Part shown: positions 1-5,378 of the stretch, piece after piece
Position numbering within the stretch: position 1 is the stretch's first letter
How the letters are laid out: each line of letters starts with the position of its first letter
DNA from: an uncultured Oscillospiraceae bacterium
GTDB lineage: Bacteria; Bacillota; Clostridia; Oscillospirales; Oscillospiraceae
Assembly (NCBI GenBank): GCA_904398675.1
Contig: CAJFPI010000163.1
Location: 1-11,049 of the forward strand
Direction of reading: 5' to 3'
Length of the DNA: 11,049 nt
Notes under the pieces: model-generated
Databases searched by the model: none
Told to the model about the DNA's origin: nothing
The model's input: only the letters and a program-made list of their open reading frames with translations
Translations under genes and position numbers: made by a program

Positions 1-111
1 CCCTTCAGCCCCAACTGCCGCTCCCGGTTCCCATCAGATGTGGGTTACTGGGAGATCCGCATCGGCGACCACTGCTTTTATAATCCCACAGACGCCTATT
101 ACAGCACCTGA
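1..111 (+). CDS. Spore cortex cell wall hydrolase, SleB/CwlJ type (C-terminal end only)
   Basis: This is the last 36 codons of a gene that enters from the left edge and stops with TGA at 109-111. The readable tail contains PFSPNCRSRFP, then GYWEIRIGDHCFYNPTDAYY. The IG-x-H-x-F pattern resembles the extreme C-terminus of the SleB/CwlJ hydrolase domain (Hydrolase_2), whose members hydrolyse cortex peptidoglycan during spore germination. The downstream neighbour is gerQ, 39 bp away, and in Bacillus cwlJ and gerQ form one operon in which each protein needs the other for coat localisation. That context supports the call. The catalytic region lies outside the window, so CwlJ cannot be told from SleB or from a general cell wall hydrolase. 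The family is likely; the exact gene is uncertain. Confidence 0.6.
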   Translation, partial: PFSPNCRSRFPSDVGYWEIRIGDHCFYNPTDAYYST

Positions 112-150
112 CCCCAGCGCCTAAGTCCATTGGAAGGAGTGTTCTTCTCT

Positions 151-636
151 ATGACGCAAGCATACCAAAACGATCCCACATTATATTGGAGCGCCGAAAC
201 TGCTGCCCAGCAGGGCGCCCCGCAGACAGCCGCCGGCCAGCAGAGCTGGCCCTCCGCCGGGGCTGACGCCCAGCTGGCCCCTCAGGCCGCCCTGCCCATG
301 GGACGCGGCGGGCTGGACATCAGCAACCCCGTCTCCATGGAGGCCACCATCAACCCCATGACCAACGCCGAGGCCTACGGCAGCTCCATCAAAAGCCTTT
401 TGGCCCGCAACACCGGCTACTTCATTGTAGCCACCTTTCAAACGGGAACCGACAGCTCCGTGGTCTGGCAGGGAATCTTGCACACCGTGGGCAGCGATTA
501 CATCGTCATCTACCAGCCGGAGCATGACCGCTATATCTCCGGAGATCTGTATGCGCTGAAATTTGTGGAGTTTCACAACAGCAGGACCGTCCCCTACCAC
601 GCTGCCGCCAACCAGTGGTGCGGCCGCAGGCTATGA
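151..636 (+). CDS. gerQ: Spore coat protein GerQ
   Basis: GerQ is an inner spore coat protein that holds the cortex-lytic enzyme CwlJ in the spore and is needed for Ca-dipicolinate germination. This 161-residue protein has the two-part family layout. A low-complexity Gln/Ala/Pro-rich N-terminus (about residues 1-55) is followed by a conserved C-terminal Spore_GerQ domain (about 58-150) with segments such as SSIKSLLARNTGY, WQGILHTVGSDYIVI and LYALKFVEFH. I chose ATG 151 because an AAGGAG Shine-Dalgarno sits at 134-139, 11 bases upstream. A TTG at 130 lies too far 5' and overlaps that site. It probably shares a mother-cell transcript with the upstream hydrolase. Bacillus GerQ is cross-linked through lysines near its N-terminus by the coat transglutaminase Tgl. 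Here the only lysines are at about 81 and 137, so that mechanism looks absent. Confidence 0.85.
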   Translation: MTQAYQNDPTLYWSAETAAQQGAPQTAAGQQSWPSAGADAQLAPQAALPMGRGGLDISNPVSMEATINPMTNAEAYGSSIKSLLARNTGYFIVATFQTGTDSSVVWQGILHTVGSDYIVIYQPEHDRYISGDLYALKFVEFHNSRTVPYHAAANQWCGRRL

Positions 637-684
637 GCCTTTCAACATAGCTAAACCGCGCCAGGACATAAGGTTTCATGCGCA

Positions 685-732
685 GGCCGTGCCCCGCAAA
701 GCCAAGCTTTACAAGGCGTGCGGGGCACGGCC
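685..732 (+). other. GC-rich hairpin downstream of gerQ
   Basis: A perfect 14-bp inverted repeat lies 49 bp after the gerQ stop: 685-698 (GGCCGTGCCCCGCA) pairs with 719-732 across a 20-base loop. No T-run follows, so it is not a canonical intrinsic terminator. It may stabilise the mRNA 3' end or act as a Rho-assisted or weak terminator of the hydrolase-gerQ transcript. The structure is plain in the sequence; the function is inferred. Confidence 0.6.
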
Positions 733-810
733 CTCCCCACTGCTCTGCAGCGGGAAAGCAACCGCTTTTTCAGGCTTTCAAAACGTCTGCGTGAACTCTT
801 CTGATAGTCT

Positions 811-842
811 AAAGGCGGCGGCCCCGCAGGGCCGCCGCCTTT
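811..842 (-). terminator. Bidirectional intrinsic terminator after spo0A
   Basis: A perfect 14-bp stem (811-824 with 829-842) closes a four-base loop at 825-828. The arms begin AAA and end TTT, so the structure reads the same from both strands, with short U tails inside the stem base. It lies 12 bp past the spo0A stop on the minus strand, and also after gerQ on the plus strand. It probably terminates both convergent transcripts. The T-tracts are only three bases long, so efficiency may be moderate. Confidence 0.75.
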
Positions 843-854
843 GTCCGTTCAGGC

Positions 855-1613
855 TCAGCGCTTTACCTTCAGCTGCAGCCGGATCCTGTCAGAGATCATG
901 GCAATAAATTCTGAGTTGGTGGGTTTCCCCTTGCTGTTTGACACCGTGTAGCCGAAAAACTTCTGCAGCGTCTCCAAATCGCCCCGGTCCCATGCCACCT
1001 CAATGGCGTGCCGGATCGCCCGCTCCACCCGGGAGGCCGTGGTGCCGTAGCGCTTGGCTACCTCGGGATAGAGCACCTTTGTCACGGAGTTGATGACCTC
1101 CATGTCCTCCACGGCAATCATGATCGCCTCACGAACATACTGATATCCCTTGATATGGGCGGGGACTCCCACCTCATGGATAATCGAAGTCACAAGGCTC
1201 TCCAGCCCTGCCGCGTGCTCCGCCGTCTCCTCCGGCTGGGTCACCGCAGCGAACATCCGCTCCAAAACTGCGTCCTCTGCGCAGGGCTTTGCCATGAAAT
1301 AGGCCACCTCCAGCGCCCCGGCCTCCGCAATGGTCTGGGAGCTGCAGAAGGAGGATACTGCCACTACCTTCGGCGCGGCAGCGCCCATGGCGTGCAGACG
1401 GCGCAGAATGCTCAAGCCGTCCAGCCCCGGCAGCACCAGGTCCATCACCACCAGTTCAGCGCCGGTGCGCTCCACCAGGGGCAGCACCTCGCTGCCCTCT
1501 CCGGTGGAGCCGACCACCTGGAACCGGTCCGACTGCTCCGCCAGCGCCGCCAAATCATTTCGGTATGCTTCGTTGCCATCTGCCAGAATTACTTTTACCC
1601 TGTTCTCCATCAT
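855..1613 (-). CDS. spo0A: Sporulation master regulator Spo0A
   Basis: Spo0A is the phosphorelay-controlled response regulator that starts sporulation by binding 0A boxes. The 252-residue protein has an N-terminal receiver (about 5-125) and the Spo0A-specific DNA-binding domain (about 138-250). The latter carries the near-invariant TSIIHEVGVPAHIKGY segment and the recognition helix region TTASRVERAIRHAIEVAW (191-208). The phosphoacceptor is Asp58 (VVMDLVLPGLDG), with switch Ser near 87-88 and Lys109. The usual acidic pair before the first loop is Asp12-Gly13 rather than Asp-Asp, so one Mg2+ ligand appears to be missing. The linker is shorter than in Bacillus Spo0A (267 residues). ATG 1613 follows an AAGGA by 7 bases; the adjacent ATG at 1610 is an equally possible start, one residue shorter. 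It lies downstream of spoIVB in the conserved spoIVB-spo0A order. Confidence 0.97.
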   Translation of the reverse strand: MMENRVKVILADGNEAYRNDLAALAEQSDRFQVVGSTGEGSEVLPLVERTGAELVVMDLVLPGLDGLSILRRLHAMGAAAPKVVAVSSFCSSQTIAEAGALEVAYFMAKPCAEDAVLERMFAAVTQPEETAEHAAGLESLVTSIIHEVGVPAHIKGYQYVREAIMIAVEDMEVINSVTKVLYPEVAKRYGTTASRVERAIRHAIEVAWDRGDLETLQKFFGYTVSNSKGKPTNSEFIAMISDRIRLQLKVKR

Positions 1614-1738
1614 GCCACATTCCTTTTCCCAAAATTCCATATTTGGCCCGTCCTCACCGTTTCTGCCGTGGTTTAGACGAAATCTTGAAGCTTCATTTGA
1701 CCTTACCAATAAATTAGCATAATGGGACAGGATTTTCA

Positions 1739-1745
1739 AGTCGAA
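1739..1745 (+). promoter_or_regulatory. 0A-box-like site (proximal)
   Basis: AGTCGAA matches six of seven positions of the Spo0A binding consensus TGTCGAA and is followed by T. It lies about 126 bp upstream of the spo0A start, the nearest of three such sites in this gap. Its role in autoregulation is inferred from the B. subtilis spo0A promoter. Confidence 0.45.
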
Positions 1746-1765
1746 TCCCGCAACTTACCTGGAAA

Positions 1766-1793
1766 ATCTTCTTCTGTTTTTCGACTATCTCCT
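1766..1793 (-). promoter_or_regulatory. Candidate sigma-H promoter of spo0A
   Basis: On the minus strand AGGAGAT (1793-1787) is followed after 12 bases by GAAGAAGAT (1774-1766). This resembles the sigma-H pattern AGGAWWW-N11/12-RNNGAATWW, with one mismatch in the GAAT core and a G in the first W position. A 0A box overlaps the spacer just after the -35 element. In B. subtilis spo0A is switched to a sigma-H promoter (Ps) controlled by 0A boxes, which this arrangement matches. The TSS would lie about 150 bases before the start codon. Confidence 0.4.
1780..1786 (-). promoter_or_regulatory. 0A-box-like site (central)
   Basis: Read on the minus strand this is AGTCGAA followed by AAAA, six of seven to the TGTCGAA consensus. 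It sits between the -35 and -10 elements of the candidate sigma-H promoter. If Spo0A~P binds here it could repress or modulate that promoter directly. Confidence 0.5.
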
Positions 1794-1809
1794 GAAATCT
1801 GTCACTTTT

Positions 1810-1816
1810 TGTCGAA
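1810..1816 (+). promoter_or_regulatory. Perfect 0A box
   Basis: TGTCGAA is an exact match to the Spo0A consensus, within the longer favoured context TTTTTGTCGAAT. It lies 17 bases upstream of the candidate sigma-H -35 element and 13 bp beyond the spoIVB stop codon, a typical place for an upstream activating or autoregulatory site. Confidence 0.65.
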
Positions 1817-1828
1817 TAATGCCGCCCG

Positions 1829-2917
1829 TTATCCGGCAGAATGTGCCACGATGCCGTATGCGGCGCTGAGCATATTGGTGATATAGATGCCGTAGCCGCA
1901 GGCGCTGTCGTCCACCATGACATGGGTAACTGCGCCGACCAGCTTGCCGTCCTGCAAAATGGGGCTGCCGCTCATCCCCTGCACGATGCCGCCGGTGGCG
2001 GCAAGAAGCGCCGGGTCTGTGACCTCAATGACAAAGTTCTGGGTATCCCCGGAGCCCATGCAGATTCTTGTGATCTGCGCCTCATATTCTTTCACCTCAT
2101 CACCGGATACGTTGGCCAGGATGGAGGCGCTGCCGGTGTGGACCTCCTGGGGCCGTGCCACCGGCACCGCCTCTCCGGCCGTCGCTACCGGGCAGGCTTC
2201 CGCCGTTCCAAACACACCGCAGGAGGTGTTGGCATAGAGGCTGCCCAGATCGCATTCCAGATCAAAGTCTCCCCGCAGCTCCCCAGGCGATCCGCTCTCC
2301 CCGCGTTTTACCGCCTTGACGGTGGAAGGCATGATGGAGCCCACCTCCAGCGGCATGAGAAGTCCTGTATCCGTGTCGTTGATGCCGTGCCCCAGCGTGC
2401 CGAAAACGCCGTTTTCCGGGTCATAAAATGTCATTGTGCCTATGCCGGCCAGGCTGTCCCGGATCCAGGCGCCCATCCGCCAGACGCCGTCGGTGCACTC
2501 CACGGCGGCAGTCTCCACTGCCACTTCCTTCCCATTCCGGCGGGCTGTCATCTCCATGGCGGCGCCGCCGGAGGCGGCCACGATGCTCTGGAACTGCTCG
2601 GTGCTCTCCACCTCGCTGCCGTTGATCTCCACAATAAAGTCGCCCACCTGCAGTCCGGCGGCCTTCGCCGGCGCGGCAGCGCCCTTCTCTGTCTCCACCT
2701 CGGCCAGGCCGACAACCAGAACACCGTCGGAGAACAGTTTGATTCCCACGGTATGCCCAATAGGAACCAACGTTTCGGGCATACTATTGACGGTCATCAC
2801 CGGCTGCGGCGCAGCCTTGGCCGGCACGCTGCAGCCGGCAAAAATTACCAAAGCCGTCATCAGCGCCGATGCCCACCGGCGACGCCTGCGGCCGCCTGAC
2901 TGTTCCTGTGGTTTCAT
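1829..2917 (-). CDS. spoIVB: SpoIVB serine peptidase (sporulation stage IV)
   Basis: SpoIVB is secreted from the forespore into the intermembrane space, where it cleaves SpoIVFA and so releases pro-sigma-K processing in the mother cell. The 362-residue protein has a basic N-terminus (GRRRRRW) and one hydrophobic segment (about 15-30), a PDZ domain (about 60-135, with AGLQVGDFIVEING), then the S55 peptidase domain. Visible catalytic motifs are GTLGHGIND (His177), EVTDP (Asp301) and GMSGSPI (314-320, serine nucleophile). I chose ATG 2917 because AAAGGGGTGAT lies just upstream; the frame stays open to 3007, but that part does not look like SpoIVB. The segment VIFAGC resembles a lipobox only loosely (Phe at -3). 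spo0A follows 215 bp downstream. A sigma-F-like promoter lies about 345 bp upstream. Confidence 0.95.
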   Translation of the reverse strand: MKPQEQSGGRRRRRWASALMTALVIFAGCSVPAKAAPQPVMTVNSMPETLVPIGHTVGIKLFSDGVLVVGLAEVETEKGAAAPAKAAGLQVGDFIVEINGSEVESTEQFQSIVAASGGAAMEMTARRNGKEVAVETAAVECTDGVWRMGAWIRDSLAGIGTMTFYDPENGVFGTLGHGINDTDTGLLMPLEVGSIMPSTVKAVKRGESGSPGELRGDFDLECDLGSLYANTSCGVFGTAEACPVATAGEAVPVARPQEVHTGSASILANVSGDEVKEYEAQITRICMGSGDTQNFVIEVTDPALLAATGGIVQGMSGSPILQDGKLVGAVTHVMVDDSACGYGIYITNMLSAAYGIVAHSAG

Positions 2918-3259
2918 CCATTCAATCACCCCTTTCCCTTCTTCTGCCGCCCAACGGTCCCCGCGGCGGCCTCCCTTACTGTGTCCCGGCCGACAGAAAA
3001 AACGCACTGGTATTTCTTCTAAAATCCGGCGCTGCTGACATGGAAACCAGAGGAACGGCCCGCTTGCAGGGTGCGGCCCGCAATGCGCGCCAAATTCTTC
3101 AGGCTTTGGGAAAAGCTTCCGTCCTCTCGCTTACATCGCCCATGCATCCGCCGACGGCCGCCGGGCCGCAGCGGGATCGCGGCACTTTTTTTGTACATTT
3201 TGCAGCAAAACGCCTCCAGGCATTCGGAGAAAGTATCCGCTGCAATGCAGCAAAAGTAT

Positions 3260-3288
3260 TTTACATTTTTGCCTGTCCGTTTTAGAAT
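3260..3288 (+). promoter_or_regulatory. Candidate sigma-A promoter of the MoxR operon
   Basis: TTTACA (3260-3265) and TAGAAT (3283-3288) are separated by an ideal 17 bases, and each matches five of six consensus positions. The TSS would be near 3295, giving a leader of about 157 bases before the MoxR start. It overlaps, on the opposite strand, the candidate sigma-F promoter of spoIVB. Confidence 0.6.
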
Positions 3289-3294
3289 GTAAGC
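3264..3294 (-). promoter_or_regulatory. Candidate sigma-F forespore promoter for spoIVB
   Basis: On the minus strand GCTTA (3294-3290) is followed after exactly 16 bases by GGCAAAAATG (3273-3264). This fits every position of the sigma-F consensus as I recall it for B. subtilis, GYWTA-N16-GGNRANAHTR. The next minus-strand gene is spoIVB, which is made in the forespore under sigma-F and sigma-G, so the direction and biology agree. The drawback is distance: the implied 5' leader is about 340 bases. No clear sigma-G promoter was seen closer in. Confidence 0.5.
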
Positions 3295-3344
3295 AGCGAG
3301 ATGCCGGCTGCTTTTCGGCAGATTATGCTGCCGTTTTCAAAACG
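3291..3344 (+). other. Structured 5' leader of the MoxR operon
   Basis: Immediately after the predicted TSS come several short hairpins: AAGCAGC (3291-3297) with GCTGCTT (3307-3313); CGGCAG (3316-3321) with CTGCCG (3328-3333) followed by TTTT; and the 13-base palindrome CGTTTTCAAAACG (3332-3344). The second resembles a weak intrinsic terminator, and the third would compete with its U-tract. This could be attenuation, but stems are only 6-7 bp and no known riboswitch is recognised. Confidence 0.3.
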
Positions 3345-3451
3345 CCGGCTCCCTGTCCCGCCGCCCCGGTTTCCCGGCAGCCAATCCGGGTGCCGGACAT
3401 AAGGATTTCAGCGGCCGCGGCAGATTCCAACGAACGAGGTTTCATACGAGC

Positions 3452-4390
3452 ATGAATGAGCAACAACAAATCGAACGCATTCTCCACCAGGTGCGGAAGG
3501 CTGTGGTGGGAAAGGAGCAGGTGCTGCAGCGGATCCTGCTGGCGATCCTGGCCAGGGGGCATGTGCTGCTGGAGGACATTCCCGGCGTGGGAAAAACCAC
3601 CATCGCCCTGGCCTTCTCCAGGGCTCTGGGGCTCCGCTGCCAGCGGGTCCAGTTCACCCCGGATGTGATGCCGTCGGATCTGACGGGATTCTCTGTTTTC
3701 AATCAGGTTTCCAAACGGATGGAGTACCAGCCGGGGGCACTGCTGTGCAACCTCTTCCTGGCGGACGAGCTGAACCGGGCCACCAGCCGCACCCAGTCGG
3801 CGCTGCTGGAGGCCATGGAGGAGGGGCAGGTGACAGTGGACGGCGTCTCCCACCCCGTCCCCCAGCCCTTCCTGGTCATTGCCACTCAAAATCCCACCGG
3901 TGCGGCAGGGACACAGCTGCTGCCAGACTCCCAGCTGGACCGCTTTGCCCTGCGCCTGCAGATCGGGTATCCCACCCGGCAGGAGGAGGCCGTCATGGTC
4001 CGCACCCGGGAGATGGGAAACCCTCTGGACCAGGTGGTTCAGGTGGCGGACACGCGGACTTTGGAGGAGCTGCGGACGGCAGCTGAACAGGTCTATCTGT
4101 CCGAGGAGGTGCTGGACTACCTTCTGCGGCTGATCGAGGCGACGCGGCAGGACCCCCAGGTGCTGCAGGGGGCAAGCCCCCGGGCCACGCTGTCCCTTGC
4201 CGCCGTCAGCCGTGCGGCGGCCCTCGTGGCCGGCCGGGATTACGTCCTGCCCAGAGATGTGGCAGACGTGTTCTGCGATGTGATCGGCCACCGGCTTGTC
4301 TATGCGCCCAAGGCGGGGAGCCGGGAGCAGGAGCGGCAGGAGCTGCTGCTGCGCCTGCTCCGCTCCGTCAGAGCGCCCCGGGTCCGCTAA
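3452..4390 (+). CDS. MoxR-family AAA+ ATPase
   Basis: MoxR ATPases are thought to act as cytoplasmic chaperones that remodel or insert cofactors into partner proteins, usually encoded beside DUF58 or VWA-domain proteins. This 312-residue protein is full length for the family. It shows Walker A (IPGVGKTT, 43-50), Walker B (LFLADELNRA, 101-110, Asp105-Glu106), sensor 1 (ATQNP, 144-148), a conserved SQLDRF arginine segment (160-165) and a sensor-2-type SPRAT (about 226-230) in the C-terminal lid. The start ATG has only a weak GAGG upstream (12-base spacing). It is the first gene of a three-gene operon, four bases before the DUF58 gene, and is divergent from spoIVB. The client here is most likely the DUF58 or transglutaminase partner; the process served is unknown. 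Confidence 0.93.
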   Translation: MNEQQQIERILHQVRKAVVGKEQVLQRILLAILARGHVLLEDIPGVGKTTIALAFSRALGLRCQRVQFTPDVMPSDLTGFSVFNQVSKRMEYQPGALLCNLFLADELNRATSRTQSALLEAMEEGQVTVDGVSHPVPQPFLVIATQNPTGAAGTQLLPDSQLDRFALRLQIGYPTRQEEAVMVRTREMGNPLDQVVQVADTRTLEELRTAAEQVYLSEEVLDYLLRLIEATRQDPQVLQGASPRATLSLAAVSRAAALVAGRDYVLPRDVADVFCDVIGHRLVYAPKAGSREQERQELLLRLLRSVRAPRVR

Positions 4391-4394
4391 CGTT

Positions 4395-5378
4395 ATGGCT
4401 GCAAGACGCATTCTCTACGGCGCAGCCCTGCTGGCGGCCCTGCTGTTTCTGATCTTCAACGACAGCTATCTGGCCTTCTTTCTCCTTCTCTGCATCCTGC
4501 TGGCGCCCGTTCTCTCCCTGGCGCTGAGCCTTCCGGCCATTTTGCGCTTAAAGCTGTCTGTCCTGCCGGACAGGGAGGAGCTGGTGCAGGGTGAGGACCA
4601 CCATTGGATCATCCGGATGCAGGGCCGCTCTCCGCTCCCCGTGGCCCGGCTCAACCTGCGCTTGTCGTTTCAGAACGGGTGGACAGGCCAGGTGCGGGGG
4701 GAGGCTCTCTCCTTCACAGGTCTTGCAGGGAATCAGTACGACATCCTCCCCATGGATACAACCCACTGCGGCCTGCTGACCGTCCGCATCCTCCGGGTAC
4801 GCGCCCTGGATGATCTGGGGCTGTTCTCCTTTCCTCTCCGCCCGCCTGCCGCGGCATCTGCTCTTGTCCTGCCCCTCCCGGCGGGCAGGGATGCGATCAC
4901 CCTCCCGGACCTGCAGCGAATCCCGGCCGGGAGCGGGGGGCGGCCCCGCCAAACCGGTGAGGACGAGGAGCTGCGGGACTACCGCCCCGGCGATCCCCTG
5001 CGGTCTGTCCACTGGAAACTCTCCTCCAAATGGAATACGCTCCTGGTACGGGAGCGGCAGGGGCAGGAGCGCCCTGCCATCCTGATCACCTTTGACTGTT
5101 TCGGCACGCCGGGCCGCATGGATCTTGTGCTGGGCCGGCTGTGGACAGTTTCGCAGGAGCTGACCCGCCTGGGCTATCCCCAGGAGATCCGGTGGAGCCC
5201 CGCCGCCGGCGAGCTTGCAGGGGAGCGGGTATCCTCGCCGCCGGAGTTGACCGCATGCATGCGCCGCATCCTCTCCCGCCCCATTCCCCTGTCGGGACAG
5301 CCCGTCGCTGAGCTGCTGCCCCCTGCGCCGGAGCGAGCCCAGCTCCATATTTCATTTGATGAGGAGGAGACCCATTGA
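4395..5378 (+). CDS. DUF58 domain-containing membrane protein
   Basis: This 327-residue protein has two hydrophobic segments at its N-terminus (about 5-21 and 24-48), then a soluble part carrying the DUF58 signature EELRDYRPGDPLRSVHWKLS (191-210) with LLVRE after it. DUF58 proteins are regular partners of MoxR ATPases and are often related to von Willebrand A folds; the molecular role is not established. ATG 4395 is four bases after the MoxR stop with no clear Shine-Dalgarno, which suggests translational coupling. Its stop codon overlaps the start of the transglutaminase gene. The C-terminal tail ends in an acidic DEEE, whose codons also form the next gene's ribosome binding site. Confidence 0.9.
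   Translation: MAARRILYGAALLAALLFLIFNDSYLAFFLLLCILLAPVLSLALSLPAILRLKLSVLPDREELVQGEDHHWIIRMQGRSPLPVARLNLRLSFQNGWTGQVRGEALSFTGLAGNQYDILPMDTTHCGLLTVRILRVRALDDLGLFSFPLRPPAAASALVLPLPAGRDAITLPDLQRIPAGSGGRPRQTGEDEELRDYRPGDPLRSVHWKLSSKWNTLLVRERQGQERPAILITFDCFGTPGRMDLVLGRLWTVSQELTRLGYPQEIRWSPAAGELAGERVSSPPELTACMRRILSRPIPLSGQPVAELLPPAPERAQLHISFDEEETH

Larger units (their letters stand above)
2918..3451. other. Divergent intergenic region, no convincing gene
   Basis: This 534-bp stretch separates divergent spoIVB and the MoxR operon. Open frames here lack Shine-Dalgarno sites and recognisable motifs, and I treat them as chance. The part next to spoIVB is GC-rich, while 3184-3290 is distinctly AT-rich and promoter-like. 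A ten-base direct repeat, TGCAGCAAAA, occurs at 3201-3210 and 3246-3255, each near a TACATTTT (3194-3201 and 3262-3269). A short stem (GCCGC 3165-3169 with GCGGC 3179-3183) followed by ACTTTTTTT could be a weak plus-strand terminator, but no plus-strand gene precedes it. The promoters are listed separately. Confidence 0.6.

Noticed and set aside
1614..1739. N-terminal extension of Spo0A to an upstream ATG
   Set aside because: The 42 extra residues do not resemble any receiver and would cover the promoter region; the AAGGA site before ATG 1613 fits the family start.
1711..1739. A sigma-A-like promoter (TTGAAA, 17 bases, TAATTT) upstream of spo0A
   Set aside because: The -35 is good but the -10 matches only three of six positions. 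A vegetative spo0A promoter is plausible, but this one is not strong enough to list.
2869..3285. A 138-codon plus-strand frame in the spoIVB upstream region
   Set aside because: It begins antisense to the spoIVB N-terminus, has no Shine-Dalgarno or conserved motif, and runs across the AT-rich promoter region.
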